Made by a program: the position numbers and the translations under genes | Notes under the pieces: generated by a model | Database searches by the model: none | Told to the model about the DNA's origin: nothing | The model's input: only the letters and a program-made list of their open reading frames with translations | Part shown: positions 41,909 through 51,065 of the stretch, piece by piece | How positions within the stretch are numbered: position 1 is the first letter of the stretch | Layout: the number at the start of each line of letters is the position of its first letter | DNA from: CAG-390 sp003523225 | GTDB lineage: Bacteria > Bacillota > Clostridia > Oscillospirales > CAG-272 | Direction: 5' to 3' | DNA: 64,000 nt | Assembly: GCA_902461815.1 (NCBI GenBank) | Contig: CABPZE010000009.1 | Location: 1-64,000, forward strand

Positions 41909-42835
41909 TCAGTCTATCAGCTTCTTTACGGCAAGAGCTGTCCAGCCGTTGTCCTCAAGTGAACAGCTTACGTAAAGTCCGTTTGCTTCAAGCGCGTCGA
42001 TAACGTCAGCGGCGCGTTCGTTGATTATTCCGGAAGCAAGCAGCGTGGATTCATCGTGCATGAATGCACCGATATCCGGCGCCATCCGGATAATTATATC
42101 AGCCACGATATTGGCGCATATAACATCGTATTTTCCCGACTCGACACCTGCAAGCAGGTCGGATCTTCCTACGGTAACATTCGCGCATCCATTTTCGGCG
42201 GCATTTTCTCCTGCGACCTCAACAGCCACGGGATCAATGTCATACGCGCGGCACTCGCCCGCGCCAAGCTTTGAAGCGCAGACTGCAAGAATACCGCTGC
42301 CGCAGCCCACATCAAGAACACTACAACCCGGAGTTACGCATTTTTCAAGCAGACCTATCACCAGCCGCGTGGTCTCGTGCGAACCTGTGCCGAAAGCCAT
42401 TCCGGGGTCCATGCGGATAATTATTTCTCCGTCCTTCGGCTCATAGCTTTCCCACTTCGGTACTATCACAATGCGCCCGATATGCAGCGGCTTGTAATAC
42501 TGCCTCCATGCATTTGCAAAATCCTCTTCCTTTACGCCGGAAGTGCTGATCCTTCCCTCCACCGACGCGGCGGCAAGACGCTCGCGGATAAATGCCAGCG
42601 TGCCTTCCACATCGCCGTCCTCAGGGATAAACACCGACACCGACGCCACGGTCTTGTCGGCGGACAGAATCTTTTCATCCACAAGATCGCCGTAAACGCT
42701 TTTAAGGTCAAAATCACTGTAATCCTCTATCATCAGCCCCGGGTCAACAGCACTCATTATCGCAACAGCGCTGTCAAGGCTACCCACCTTTACGGTGAGC
42801 TTTATTTCAGTCCAGCTGGAATATTCGTAGCTCAT
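41909..42835 (-). CDS. prmA: Ribosomal protein L11 methyltransferase PrmA
   Basis: Trimethylates ribosomal protein L11 using SAM. It is 308 residues from the start MSYEYSSWTEIKL, with GGGA upstream; an upstream ATG at 42847 is less well placed. The N-terminal substrate-binding domain is followed by a Rossmann methyltransferase with RMDPGMAFGTGSHETTRL, the SAM loop VLDVGCGSGILAVCA and DVICANIVADII. It is the last gene of the dnaK operon, 16 bases after dnaJ, a common order in Firmicutes. Confidence 0.95.
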   Translation of the reverse strand: MSYEYSSWTEIKLTVKVGSLDSAVAIMSAVDPGLMIEDYSDFDLKSVYGDLVDEKILSADKTVASVSVFIPEDGDVEGTLAFIRERLAAASVEGRISTSGVKEEDFANAWRQYYKPLHIGRIVIVPKWESYEPKDGEIIIRMDPGMAFGTGSHETTRLVIGLLEKCVTPGCSVLDVGCGSGILAVCASKLGAGECRAYDIDPVAVEVAGENAAENGCANVTVGRSDLLAGVESGKYDVICANIVADIIIRMAPDIGAFMHDESTLLASGIINERAADVIDALEANGLYVSCSLEDNGWTALAVKKLID

Positions 42836-42851
42836 ATCTGCTCCCAAGAGG

Positions 42852-44015
42852 TTATTTGTTTTCTTTATTTTCCTTAAGCTCCTTAAGACGGTCTATAAGG
42901 CGCTTACGTTTGGGGTAGTCGGTCTCGCCGCAGCTGTTTGCAAAGGCGCGCATGCATTCCTTTTGCTTTTCATTAAGACTGCGCGGTATTTCTACATTGA
43001 CGGTAAAGAACAGGTCTCCGCGGCGCGACGTATTGTTTACATAAGGAACGCCGCACTGCTTGAGCGAAAACTGCGTTCCCGGCTGCGTACCTTCCGGAAT
43101 TTTGAATTTACGGCTGCCCTCAAGCGTCGGAACGTCAATTTCAGCTCCGAGCGTCGCTTCCGCAACTGTCACGGGTACTTCGCAGTATATATTAACGCCG
43201 TCGCGCTCAAAGATAGCGTGGCGTTTGACGCGGACTTCAATAATAAGGTCGCCCGCCGAACCGCCGTTCTTGCCGTCGTTGCCCTGACCGCGTATCGCTA
43301 CCCTTTCACCGTCGTTGATTCCGGCGGGGATAGAAACAGATATGGTCTTAGGCACTCTCATCTGACCGCTTCCGCGACAGGTCGGGCACGTCTCCTTTAT
43401 GACACGTCCGGTGCCACGGCAGGTCTCGCAGGTCGTTGTGGACTGAAACTGCATACCGCCCAGCCGCTGTGTTACACGTCTCTGACCGGTGCCCCCGCAG
43501 GCAGAACACGTCTCGACACTCGTTCCCTTTTTGGCTCCGCTGCCTCCGCATTCGGTGCATCTGGCTATGCGAGTGAAGCTAACGTCCCGCTTTACTCCGA
43601 AAACAGCCTCCTCGAAGGATATAGTTACAGATACCCCTATATCGTCGCCGCGAACCGGACCGTTTCTCCGCTGGGATGAGGAAGAGCCGAAGCCGCCCCC
43701 GAAGAAGGAGGAGAAAATATCCCCTATGTCTCCGAAATCGGCCGAGAATCCGCCAAAGCCGCCGTCTCCGCCGCCCATGCTGCCGTCAAAGGCTGCATGA
43801 CCGTATCTGTCATATGCGGCGCGTTTGTCGGCGTCGGAAAGTACGGCGTACGCCTCGTTCACCTCTTTGAACTTCGCCTCGGCTTCCTTGTCTCCGGGGT
43901 GAAGGTCAGGGTGATACTGCTTAGCCATCTTCCTGTATGCCTTTTTTATTGTATCTTCATCAGCGCCGCGCTCGATGCCCAGCACCTCATAATAATCTCT
44001 TTTATTCTCTGCCAT
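42852..44015 (-). CDS. dnaJ: Chaperone DnaJ
   Basis: A 387-residue class I Hsp40. The J domain (5-70) has the HPD motif in QYHPDLHPGDKEAE. A Gly/Phe-rich region with SSFFGGGFGSSSSQR follows. The zinc domain has four CxxCxGxG repeats (CTECGGSG, CSACGGTG, CETCRGTG, CPTCRGSG), then the C-terminal substrate domains. It stimulates DnaK ATPase and delivers clients. It is separated from dnaK by about 260 bases holding two strong hairpins. Confidence 0.97.
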   Translation of the reverse strand: MAENKRDYYEVLGIERGADEDTIKKAYRKMAKQYHPDLHPGDKEAEAKFKEVNEAYAVLSDADKRAAYDRYGHAAFDGSMGGGDGGFGGFSADFGDIGDIFSSFFGGGFGSSSSQRRNGPVRGDDIGVSVTISFEEAVFGVKRDVSFTRIARCTECGGSGAKKGTSVETCSACGGTGQRRVTQRLGGMQFQSTTTCETCRGTGRVIKETCPTCRGSGQMRVPKTISVSIPAGINDGERVAIRGQGNDGKNGGSAGDLIIEVRVKRHAIFERDGVNIYCEVPVTVAEATLGAEIDVPTLEGSRKFKIPEGTQPGTQFSLKQCGVPYVNNTSRRGDLFFTVNVEIPRSLNEKQKECMRAFANSCGETDYPKRKRLIDRLKELKENKENK

Positions 44016-44069
44016 AGGTCAGCACCTTGAATTTCAAGTCATTAATTGATTTTCGAATATACGCTTTCT

Positions 44070-44101
44070 GGGCTGTCGGAAGCCACTGCTTCCGGCAGCC
44101 C
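44070..44101 (-). terminator. Hairpin between dnaK and dnaJ (first)
   Basis: gggctg-cggaagc stem with its near-perfect complement; no T-run. It may be an mRNA-processing or attenuation element that sets the dnaJ level. Confidence 0.5.
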
Positions 44102-44218
44102 ATCGGTTTAACGGTCCAAAACCGCGAAACCGGTATCAGTGAATTCCGGAGAAAGCAAGCCAAAAACGCACCTGTTCCGCGTGCGGGACTTGCCATGCCG
44201 CCGTTCACTGTATTGAAG

Positions 44219-44244
44219 GTGTGCCGCGCCGCGGCGCGGCACAC
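44219..44244 (-). terminator. 26-base perfect palindrome after dnaK
   Basis: gtgtgccgcgccg and its exact complement, all G/C in the middle. It lies 31 bases past the dnaK stop and most likely attenuates readthrough into dnaJ or protects the dnaK 3' end. No T-run. Confidence 0.55.
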
Positions 44245-44275
44245 AATAATTTACGTCAGCTCCGTCCGATCGGAA

Positions 44276-46117
44276 TTATTTTCCGCTCTTATCCTCGTAG
44301 TCGGCGTTATAATAAGTTCCGTTTCCGTCGTTCTGCGGTCCGTTGTTCTGACCCGCGTCGCCGCCCATGTCAGCTCCGGCAGCTCCAGCCTGAGCATAGA
44401 GCTTTTCGGAGAGCTTCGAGAAGGCTTTTTCAAGCGCCTCGGTATCGGACTTGATCTGCTCGGTAGTTCCGTCCTTGAGGGTGTTCTTCAGCGTTTCAAT
44501 AGCCGCGCGAACGTCGGTCTTGTCGCTTTCGGGCAGCTTGTCGCCTATCTCCTCAAGGGTCTTTTCGCTCTGGAATACCAAATTTTCAGCCTGATTCTTT
44601 GTCTCAACGGCTTCCTTCTGCTTTCTGTCCTCCTCGGCAAATCTCTCGGCGTCCTTGACGGCGCGGTCGATATCCTCCTTGCTCATGTTGGTGGAGCTGG
44701 TGATGGTTATATGCTGCTCACGTCCTGTTCCCTTGTCCTTTGCAGAGACGTTGACTATACCGTTTGCATCAATATCAAAGGTTACTTCGATCTGAGGAAC
44801 TCCGCGGGGAGCTGCGGGAATACCGTCAAGCGTGAATTTGCCCAGCGTGGTATTGCCGGACGCCATCTCACGCTCGCCCTGAAGCACATGGATCTCAACA
44901 GAGGTCTGATTGTTTGCCGCTGTGGAGTAGATCTGGCTCTTCTTTACCGGTATTGTCGTGTTACGGTCAATGATGCGGTTGAAAACGCCGCCCAGAGTCT
45001 CAATGCCGAGAGACAGCGGAGTTACGTCGAGCAGGAGCAGATCCTTTACGTCGCCGCCCAGAACGCCTGCCTGTATGGCAGCGCCGATAGCAACGCACTC
45101 GTCGGGGTTGATGCCCTTGAAAGGCTCGGAACCCATGAACTTCTTGACGGCTTCCTGGACCGCAGGAATTCTCGTCGAGCCGCCGACCAGCAGGACCTTG
45201 TCAACATCGGAGGGCTTGAGTCCGGCATCGGAAAGCACCTGACGGGTGGGCTTCATCGTCGCATCAACAAGATCGGCAGTAAGCTCGTTGAATTTCGCAC
45301 GTGTAAGAGTGGTTTCAAAGTGTACGGGACCGCTTGCGGTAGCGGTAAGGAAAGGCAGGTTGATGTTGGTGCTGGTCATGCCGGAAAGCTCGATCTTCGC
45401 CTTCTCAGCCGCTTCCTTGAGTCTCTGAAGCACCATCTTGTCGCCGCGAACGTCAATTCCGTGCTCTTTCTTGAAGCTGTCAGCCATCCAGTCGATAATG
45501 CGCTGGTCAAAGTCATCGCCGCCAAGGTGGTTGTTACCTGCTGTGGCAAGCACTTCGAACACGCCGTCGGAGATCTCAAGAAGCGAAACGTCGAATGTTC
45601 CGCCGCCAAGGTCAAATACCATGATCTTGCCGTCCTTTTCCTTGTCCACGCCGTAGGCAAGCGCGGCAGCCGTCGGCTCGTTGATTATACGCAGTACCTC
45701 AAGACCCGCGATCTTACCTGCGTCCTTAGTAGCCTGACGCTGAGCGTCGGTGAAGTACGCGGGAACGGTGATTACCGCCTGGGTTATTGTCTGTCCCAGA
45801 TATGCCTCCGCATCGGATTTCATCTTGCGGAGTATCATTGCGGATATTTCCTGAGGGGTGTAATTTGTGCCGTCGATGTTCACCTTGTAATCCGAACCCA
45901 TTTTACGCTTGATGCTGGATACGGTGTGGTCGGGGTTGGTGATAGCCTGACGCTTTGCAACCTGACCTACAAGACGTTCACCGTTTTTGGTGAATGCAAC
46001 CACTGAGGGCGTTGTGCGCGCTCCTTCGGGATTGGGGATAACTACCGGTTCGCCGCCTTCAAATACAGCGACGCATGAATTTGTTGTACCAAGGTCTATA
46101 CCTATAATTTTTGACAT
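44276..46117 (-). CDS. dnaK: Chaperone DnaK (Hsp70)
   Basis: A 613-residue ATP-dependent chaperone. The ATPase domain starts IGIDLGTTNSCVAVFEGG and shows IINEPTAAALAYG, VFDLGGGTFDVSLLE and LLVGGSTRIPAVQ. The linker reads DLLLLDVTPLSLG. The substrate domain follows and the tail is Gly/Asn-rich, ending YYNADYEDKSGK. It acts with GrpE and DnaJ from the same operon. Confidence 0.98.
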   Translation of the reverse strand: MSKIIGIDLGTTNSCVAVFEGGEPVVIPNPEGARTTPSVVAFTKNGERLVGQVAKRQAITNPDHTVSSIKRKMGSDYKVNIDGTNYTPQEISAMILRKMKSDAEAYLGQTITQAVITVPAYFTDAQRQATKDAGKIAGLEVLRIINEPTAAALAYGVDKEKDGKIMVFDLGGGTFDVSLLEISDGVFEVLATAGNNHLGGDDFDQRIIDWMADSFKKEHGIDVRGDKMVLQRLKEAAEKAKIELSGMTSTNINLPFLTATASGPVHFETTLTRAKFNELTADLVDATMKPTRQVLSDAGLKPSDVDKVLLVGGSTRIPAVQEAVKKFMGSEPFKGINPDECVAIGAAIQAGVLGGDVKDLLLLDVTPLSLGIETLGGVFNRIIDRNTTIPVKKSQIYSTAANNQTSVEIHVLQGEREMASGNTTLGKFTLDGIPAAPRGVPQIEVTFDIDANGIVNVSAKDKGTGREQHITITSSTNMSKEDIDRAVKDAERFAEEDRKQKEAVETKNQAENLVFQSEKTLEEIGDKLPESDKTDVRAAIETLKNTLKDGTTEQIKSDTEALEKAFSKLSEKLYAQAGAAGADMGGDAGQNNGPQNDGNGTYYNADYEDKSGK

Positions 46118-46186
46118 GATTGAATTCCTCCTGTATATGATACGTTTATTTTTTCAGATATGATTATTGATCTATGCACCGATCAT

Positions 46187-46864
46187 TCAGTTTGCGACCT
46201 TTACGACCGCGTGCCTTATGACCTTATCACCTTTATGATATCCCTTTTGGAATACTTCGACTATCTGACCCTCGCCAAGTCCGTCGTCCTCGACGTGCAT
46301 CACTGCATTGTGAAGATTGGGGTCAAAGGTCTCGCCTTCAGCCTTTATTTCCTCAACACCCAGCTTTACAAGCGCCTCTTTGAAGCTCTTGACCGTCAGC
46401 GCCAGCCCGCCGGCGAGCGCCTCGGCGTCGGTGCAAGCGGCAGCCCTGTCAAGATTGTCAAGCACCGGCAGCAGCGCGCCGATAGCATCGGAATACGCGT
46501 CGGAATAAATCCCTTCCTTTTCCTTTGCCGCGCGGCGTCGGAAGTTGTCGTACTCGGCAAGCATCCTCAGATATTTGTCGTCACCCGCTTTTTTTGCCTC
46601 CTCGGAAGCGGCAAGCGCCTTTTCAAGCTCCGTCACCCGGGACTCGAGCTTTCTTATCTTCTTTTTGTCGGAGCGTGAGAGCTTTTCGTCGCCCGAGTCC
46701 TTTTCGTCCTTCTCGGGGACGTCGTTCGTGACGTCGACTTCCGAAGAAGGATTTTCGTTCGTTTCTTTTTCCGCAGTATCAGCCGCGGCAGTGTTGCCGT
46801 TATCGGTCTCTACGTCGGCTTCGTTCTGCTGCTTTATATCCTGATCAGTCATTTTAACCTCCAT
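46187..46864 (-). CDS. grpE: Nucleotide exchange factor GrpE
   Basis: A 225-residue GrpE, starting MEVKMTDQD. The N-terminal 75 residues are acidic and disordered (ETNENPSSEVDVTNDVPEKDEKD), longer than in many GrpE proteins. A long dimerising coiled coil (KIRKLESRVTELEKALAASEEAK, LAEYDNFRRRAAKEKE) follows. The C-terminal beta domain includes TFDPNLHNAVMHVEDDGLGEGQIVEVFQKGY. It releases ADP from DnaK. Confidence 0.96.
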   Translation of the reverse strand: MEVKMTDQDIKQQNEADVETDNGNTAAADTAEKETNENPSSEVDVTNDVPEKDEKDSGDEKLSRSDKKKIRKLESRVTELEKALAASEEAKKAGDDKYLRMLAEYDNFRRRAAKEKEGIYSDAYSDAIGALLPVLDNLDRAAACTDAEALAGGLALTVKSFKEALVKLGVEEIKAEGETFDPNLHNAVMHVEDDGLGEGQIVEVFQKGYHKGDKVIRHAVVKVAN

Positions 46865-46877
46865 ATGATCCTAATTT

Positions 46878-47984
46878 CTAAGCTTGATCTTTATCCGGTC
46901 GGTCTCCCGGTGAAGCGGTGCCCCCGGTAAGCTCCGGCGTTCCGCCGCCGCTGTCCCCGCCGATTATTTCTCCTATCATTCCGCAAAGCCGTTCAATGGT
47001 TTCAAGCACTCTGGCATAATCCATTCGCAAAGGTCCGAGAACTCCGATGACCCCTATCGTTTTGTCTCCGCGCTTTATCGGCTTGAAGACAAGTGAGGAA
47101 TTGTTCATCACACGCACCGGAGATTCAGAGCCGATAACGACCGAAATGTCGTCGCTTTCCTCTGCCGAAACAAGCTCAAGGATCTCCTCCTTCTGCTCAA
47201 GCGTTCCAAGCAGATTCTTAAGCTCCTCCGGGTCGGAATAATCGGGGTACTGAAGCAGGTGGTTGATGCCCGAAAGCCTCAGCTCGCCGCTGTCAAGCTC
47301 TGTCATCGTCTCGTAGATGGTCTTTATTATCGGACTTATCAGCGCCGCGCCCGAACCCATAATAGCCTCAAGCCGCATCATCACCGGCAGATTGATCTCA
47401 TTTGCCGCAAGACCGGCAACATTTTCGTTCAGCGCCGCTGTAAGCAGTGCCACGCTCTCGCGTGTCATCGGGAAGGTGAGCCTTATATGTTTTGAAGTCA
47501 CCGAGCCGGTAGAGCTTATCATTATCAGTACAAAGCTGTATTCGTCAATATAAGCCGTTTCAAAGCGGTTTATCGTGACAGCCGTACATTTTGGCTTGGC
47601 GGCAATTCCGGTGTAATTGGTAAGCGCTGAGGCAAGCCGCGATGCTGTCAGAAGTATCTGATCGACCTCGGCGGTCTTGCTTTTGAGCACCTGATTTATC
47701 TGCGCGATCTCTCCGGTCGTCATGGCGTAGTGCTCGATAAGCTGGTCAACGTAAAACCGGTAACCCAGCTGTGACGGAACACGCCCCGCAGAGGTATGAG
47801 GCTGCTCAAGGTATCCCATCTCCTCAAGCTCCGCCATTTCATTGCGGATGGTCGCCGAGGAGCATTTCATCCCGGGAAGCTGCTGAAGCGACTTTGATCC
47901 TACCGGATCTCCGTTTTCAATATACGACTCAACAACAGCCTTGAGTATTGACTTTTTGCGTCCGCTCAATCCGTCGCCGTACAT
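46878..47984 (-). CDS. hrcA: Heat-inducible transcription repressor HrcA
   Basis: A 368-residue repressor, first gene of the operon. The winged helix at the N-terminus reads RKKSILKAVVESYIENGDPVGSKSL and SSATIRNEMAELEEMGYLEQPHTSAGRVPS, typical HrcA. The C-terminal part has FIKRGDKTIGVIGVLGPLRMDYARVL. HrcA binds the CIRCE element upstream and shuts the operon until protein damage draws GroEL away. The C-terminal tail of about 25 residues is Gly-rich and variable. Confidence 0.97.
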   Translation of the reverse strand: MYGDGLSGRKKSILKAVVESYIENGDPVGSKSLQQLPGMKCSSATIRNEMAELEEMGYLEQPHTSAGRVPSQLGYRFYVDQLIEHYAMTTGEIAQINQVLKSKTAEVDQILLTASRLASALTNYTGIAAKPKCTAVTINRFETAYIDEYSFVLIMISSTGSVTSKHIRLTFPMTRESVALLTAALNENVAGLAANEINLPVMMRLEAIMGSGAALISPIIKTIYETMTELDSGELRLSGINHLLQYPDYSDPEELKNLLGTLEQKEEILELVSAEESDDISVVIGSESPVRVMNNSSLVFKPIKRGDKTIGVIGVLGPLRMDYARVLETIERLCGMIGEIIGGDSGGGTPELTGGTASPGDRPDKDQA

Positions 47985-48016
47985 TTTGCTTCACTCCTTC
48001 GGTTTGATTCGTTGTT

Positions 48017-48043
48017 TTAGCACTCTTACAAGTCCAGTGCTAA
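48017..48043. promoter_or_regulatory. CIRCE element (HrcA operator)
   Basis: ttagcactc-9-cagtgctaa, the TTAGCACTC-N9-GAGTGCTAA consensus with one mismatch in the right arm. It sits 33 bases upstream of the hrcA ATG, the standard place. A further half-site (ttagcact) occurs near 48122. Confidence 0.95.
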
Positions 48044-48145
48044 TCGACGCTAATAATATAGCACGAAACGAGCTTTCATTTGTGCATTTCGGGTTTCTTT
48101 TTTGTTAATAAATTGTGAACTTTAGCACTTGACGTTTTTTTGTGA

Positions 48146-48182
48146 TAAAAAGCAGCGGCAGCTGCACACAAGTGCAGCTGCC
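48146..48182 (-). terminator. Terminator of the amino-acid ABC transporter operon
   Basis: ggcagctgcac (48157-48167) pairs with gtgcagctgcc (48172-48182) around a four-base loop. On the minus strand gctgc and five T follow. It lies 112 bases past the stop of the ATPase gene. The rest of 48183-48293 holds no recognised gene. Confidence 0.8.
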
Positions 48183-48293
48183 CAATGATCGGCAAGAAGC
48201 GGCAAAACGCCTCTGCCAAGATAATATTACCGAATTATATTCCGTGCGTGCCGCCATAACGGCATAAGCGTTTGCATCGTTATGCGATAATGC

Positions 48294-49115
<822 letters not shown>

Positions 49116-49125
49116 GCCGTCCTCC

Positions 49126-49836
49126 TTATGTGCGGTCACTGCGGCGCATATACTTTTCAATTATCTTGAACAGCAATGTTATCAGCAGCACCAGAATAAT
49201 GTATATCAGAGCCATCGCAAGGTACGGCACAAGGTATTCGTAGTTGCTCGTACCGATTTCGGTAAAGACCTTGTAAAGGTCCACCGCCGCCACAAAGCTG
49301 GCGACCGAGGTGTCCTTTATCAGCGCAATGAATTCGTTGCCAAGCGTAGGCAGTATGTTCTTTACAGCCTGCGGCACGATTATCTTCATCATTGTAGCAA
49401 AATAGCTCATGCCGAGCGCACGCCCCGCCTCCATCTGACCGTAATCGACGGACTGGATACCCGCGCGCATCATTTCGGAAACGTATGCGCCGCTGTTGAG
49501 TCCGAAAACAATAACGCAGGTGTTAAGAGAGCCGAGCTTTACTCCGATAAGAGGACAAATAACGTAGTACGCCAGCAACAGCTGAACGACAATAGGCGTT
49601 CCGCGAAAAAATCCCACATAAACCGAACAAATACCGTCGAGAATACGCGGCATCAGCTTGTATTTGGGCATTACCTTTACCGCCGCAATAACAGTGCCTA
49701 TCAAGATTCCGATAAGCAGACCCGAAACGGCAATGATAAGCGTATTGGTAAGTCCCTCGGACAAAACTCTCTTGTACCCTTCGTTTACCCAGAAGGACTG
49801 CCAGAACTTTGCCCACTTTATTGACATATCACTCAT
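49126..49836 (-). CDS. Amino-acid ABC transporter permease (HisM/GlnP family)
   Basis: A 236-residue membrane protein with about five helices. The permease signature EAA loop is MEAGRALGMSYFATMMKIIVPQAVKNILPTLGNEFIALIKDTSVAS, typical of the polar amino-acid family. The N-terminus faces the cytoplasm and the first helix is LIIAVSGLLIGILIGTVIAAV. It probably forms a homodimer. It follows the binding-protein gene by 77 bases and precedes the ATPase gene by 10. Confidence 0.95.
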   Translation of the reverse strand: MSDMSIKWAKFWQSFWVNEGYKRVLSEGLTNTLIIAVSGLLIGILIGTVIAAVKVMPKYKLMPRILDGICSVYVGFFRGTPIVVQLLLAYYVICPLIGVKLGSLNTCVIVFGLNSGAYVSEMMRAGIQSVDYGQMEAGRALGMSYFATMMKIIVPQAVKNILPTLGNEFIALIKDTSVASFVAAVDLYKVFTEIGTSNYEYLVPYLAMALIYIILVLLITLLFKIIEKYMRRSDRT

Positions 49837-49913
49837 TCTGATCTCCGATCCGTAAAATTCCGGAGCCGCCCGTCACGCAAATGACGCGCAAGCTCCGGAA
49901 TTGATTTTATGGA

Positions 49914-50780
49914 TTATTTGCCGTTTACCGACTTTGCAATAGCGTTGGCGGGTGCGTTGTCAAGAATTACATAGTTGATCTCGCCGTTGAGCATCGCAGT
50001 GATCGCAAGCGCGGCATAATCGTATGCTTTCTTGGTTGCGGGCACGCCCTTGAAGCCGTAGCCGTCATCACCCTTGTCAAGGTCGCCGTCGATATAGGTT
50101 TCGCCTGTAGTACCGGCCTGGCAGCCGATCTTGCTGGAGGAGGTCAGCTTGTCAAGCACCGCGACAACGTCGTCTGCGGTCTTGCAGGAATCAAAATCGG
50201 TGCATTCCTCGGGAACTATGAGTACCTGAGCTGCGTTGTAGTAGGAATCACTGAAGGTAACGACTTCCTGCCTGCCGGGGGTGATGGTAAGGCCAGCCAT
50301 TGCAATGTCGCAAATACCGGTCTGAACGGAGGTAACGACAGCTTCAAACTTCATATCCTGAATTACAAGCTCTTTGCCGAGGTAGGCGGCAAGACCGGAG
50401 GCGATCTCAAGGTCGATACCGTAGAATTTACCGTCGGCGTCAACCATCTCAAAGGGTTCAAATCCGGTGCTGGTAGCAACAACAAGCTGATCCTTGGAGC
50501 TGTCAAGCGCGGCGGAGGTGATCTTCTCAGGTGTGCCGTTTCCGAAATATTTGTCGCAAATGGAGTCAAAGGTTCCGTCTGCCTTGATCTTTGCAAGATA
50601 CTCGTTGACCTTGCCAAGCAGCTCGGCGTCTTCCTTGCTGACTGCAAATGCATAGGATTCTTCGGAAAGTGCAATATCAACGACCTTTACCTTGCCGCTT
50701 GACTTTCCGCATGAACCGAGAGTAAGTACTGCCGCAAAAAGCATGACCGCGGCAAGAATAACTGACAATGTTTTTTTCAT
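49914..50780 (-). CDS. Amino-acid-binding lipoprotein, apparently circularly permuted
   Basis: A 288-residue solute-binding protein of the polar amino-acid ABC family. The signal peptide ends in the lipobox LGSC (Cys24). Residues 31-85 (SEESYAFAVSKEDAELLGKVNEYLAKIKADGTFDSICDKYFG) match the part that normally closes these proteins at the C-terminus. Residue 95 onward (KDQLVVATSTGFEPFEMVD) matches their normal N-terminus, and the protein ends at INYVILDNAPANAIA, just where the missing C-terminal part would follow. So the segments are present in rotated order. The two-lobe fold should still be possible. Substrate is unknown; an ARG-box-like dyad in its promoter hints at arginine or a related amino acid. 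Confidence 0.88.
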   Translation of the reverse strand: MKKTLSVILAAVMLFAAVLTLGSCGKSSGKVKVVDIALSEESYAFAVSKEDAELLGKVNEYLAKIKADGTFDSICDKYFGNGTPEKITSAALDSSKDQLVVATSTGFEPFEMVDADGKFYGIDLEIASGLAAYLGKELVIQDMKFEAVVTSVQTGICDIAMAGLTITPGRQEVVTFSDSYYNAAQVLIVPEECTDFDSCKTADDVVAVLDKLTSSSKIGCQAGTTGETYIDGDLDKGDDGYGFKGVPATKKAYDYAALAITAMLNGEINYVILDNAPANAIAKSVNGK

Positions 50781-50838
50781 AATAACGTTTTCTCCTTAAA
50801 TGCTGTATCCGTTGCGGATATTTGTTTTCGATGAACAT

Positions 50839-50867
50839 ATTATACTGCATAAATATGCACATGTCAA
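50839..50867 (-). promoter_or_regulatory. Consensus promoter of the amino-acid ABC operon
   Basis: On the minus strand, TTGACA (50862-50867), 17 bases, TATAAT (50839-50844). It is an exact consensus about 60 bases upstream of the binding-protein ATG. Confidence 0.92.
50846..50859. promoter_or_regulatory. ARG-box-like dyad inside the promoter spacer
   Basis: tgcataaatatgca is a perfect inverted repeat that fits the ArgR/AhrC half-site pattern TGNAT-4-ATNCA. Lying between -35 and -10, a bound ArgR would block the polymerase. The regulator itself is not in this window. Confidence 0.5.
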
Positions 50868-50906
50868 GGTATTTTCTGAATATTCTTTATTTTTGTTGCA
50901 TATTTA

Positions 50907-50920
50907 CGAATGCATATTCA
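50907..50920. promoter_or_regulatory. Second ARG-box-like site
   Basis: On the minus strand tgaatatgcattcg, one base off a full TGAAT-4-ATTCA dyad. It is 40 bases upstream of the -35 box. Confidence 0.4.
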
Positions 50921-50991
50921 TTACACAGTGCTGTTTTGTGGGAAATATCTCTTTTTAAGCTCTTACCGTTCCCCGGAGCAGCGTGCGCAAA

Positions 50992-51012
50992 TGAATATTT
51001 AGTGTATATTCA
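50992..51012. promoter_or_regulatory. Upstream TGAATAT inverted repeat
   Basis: tgaatat-7-atattca, an AT-rich dyad about 125 bases upstream of the -35 box; a possible distal regulator site in the same series. Confidence 0.35.
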
Positions 51013-51018
51013 ATGCAT

Positions 51019-51050
51019 ACAGTGAATTTTTCTGTGTAAAAATTCACTGT
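51019..51050. terminator. Hairpin after uvrA
   Basis: acagtgaatttt pairs perfectly with aaaattcactgt around an eight-base loop, starting 15 bases past the uvrA stop. No separate T-run, but the AT-rich stem base may serve as one. Confidence 0.6.
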
Positions 51051-51065
51051 ATCAAAGCGCGACGC

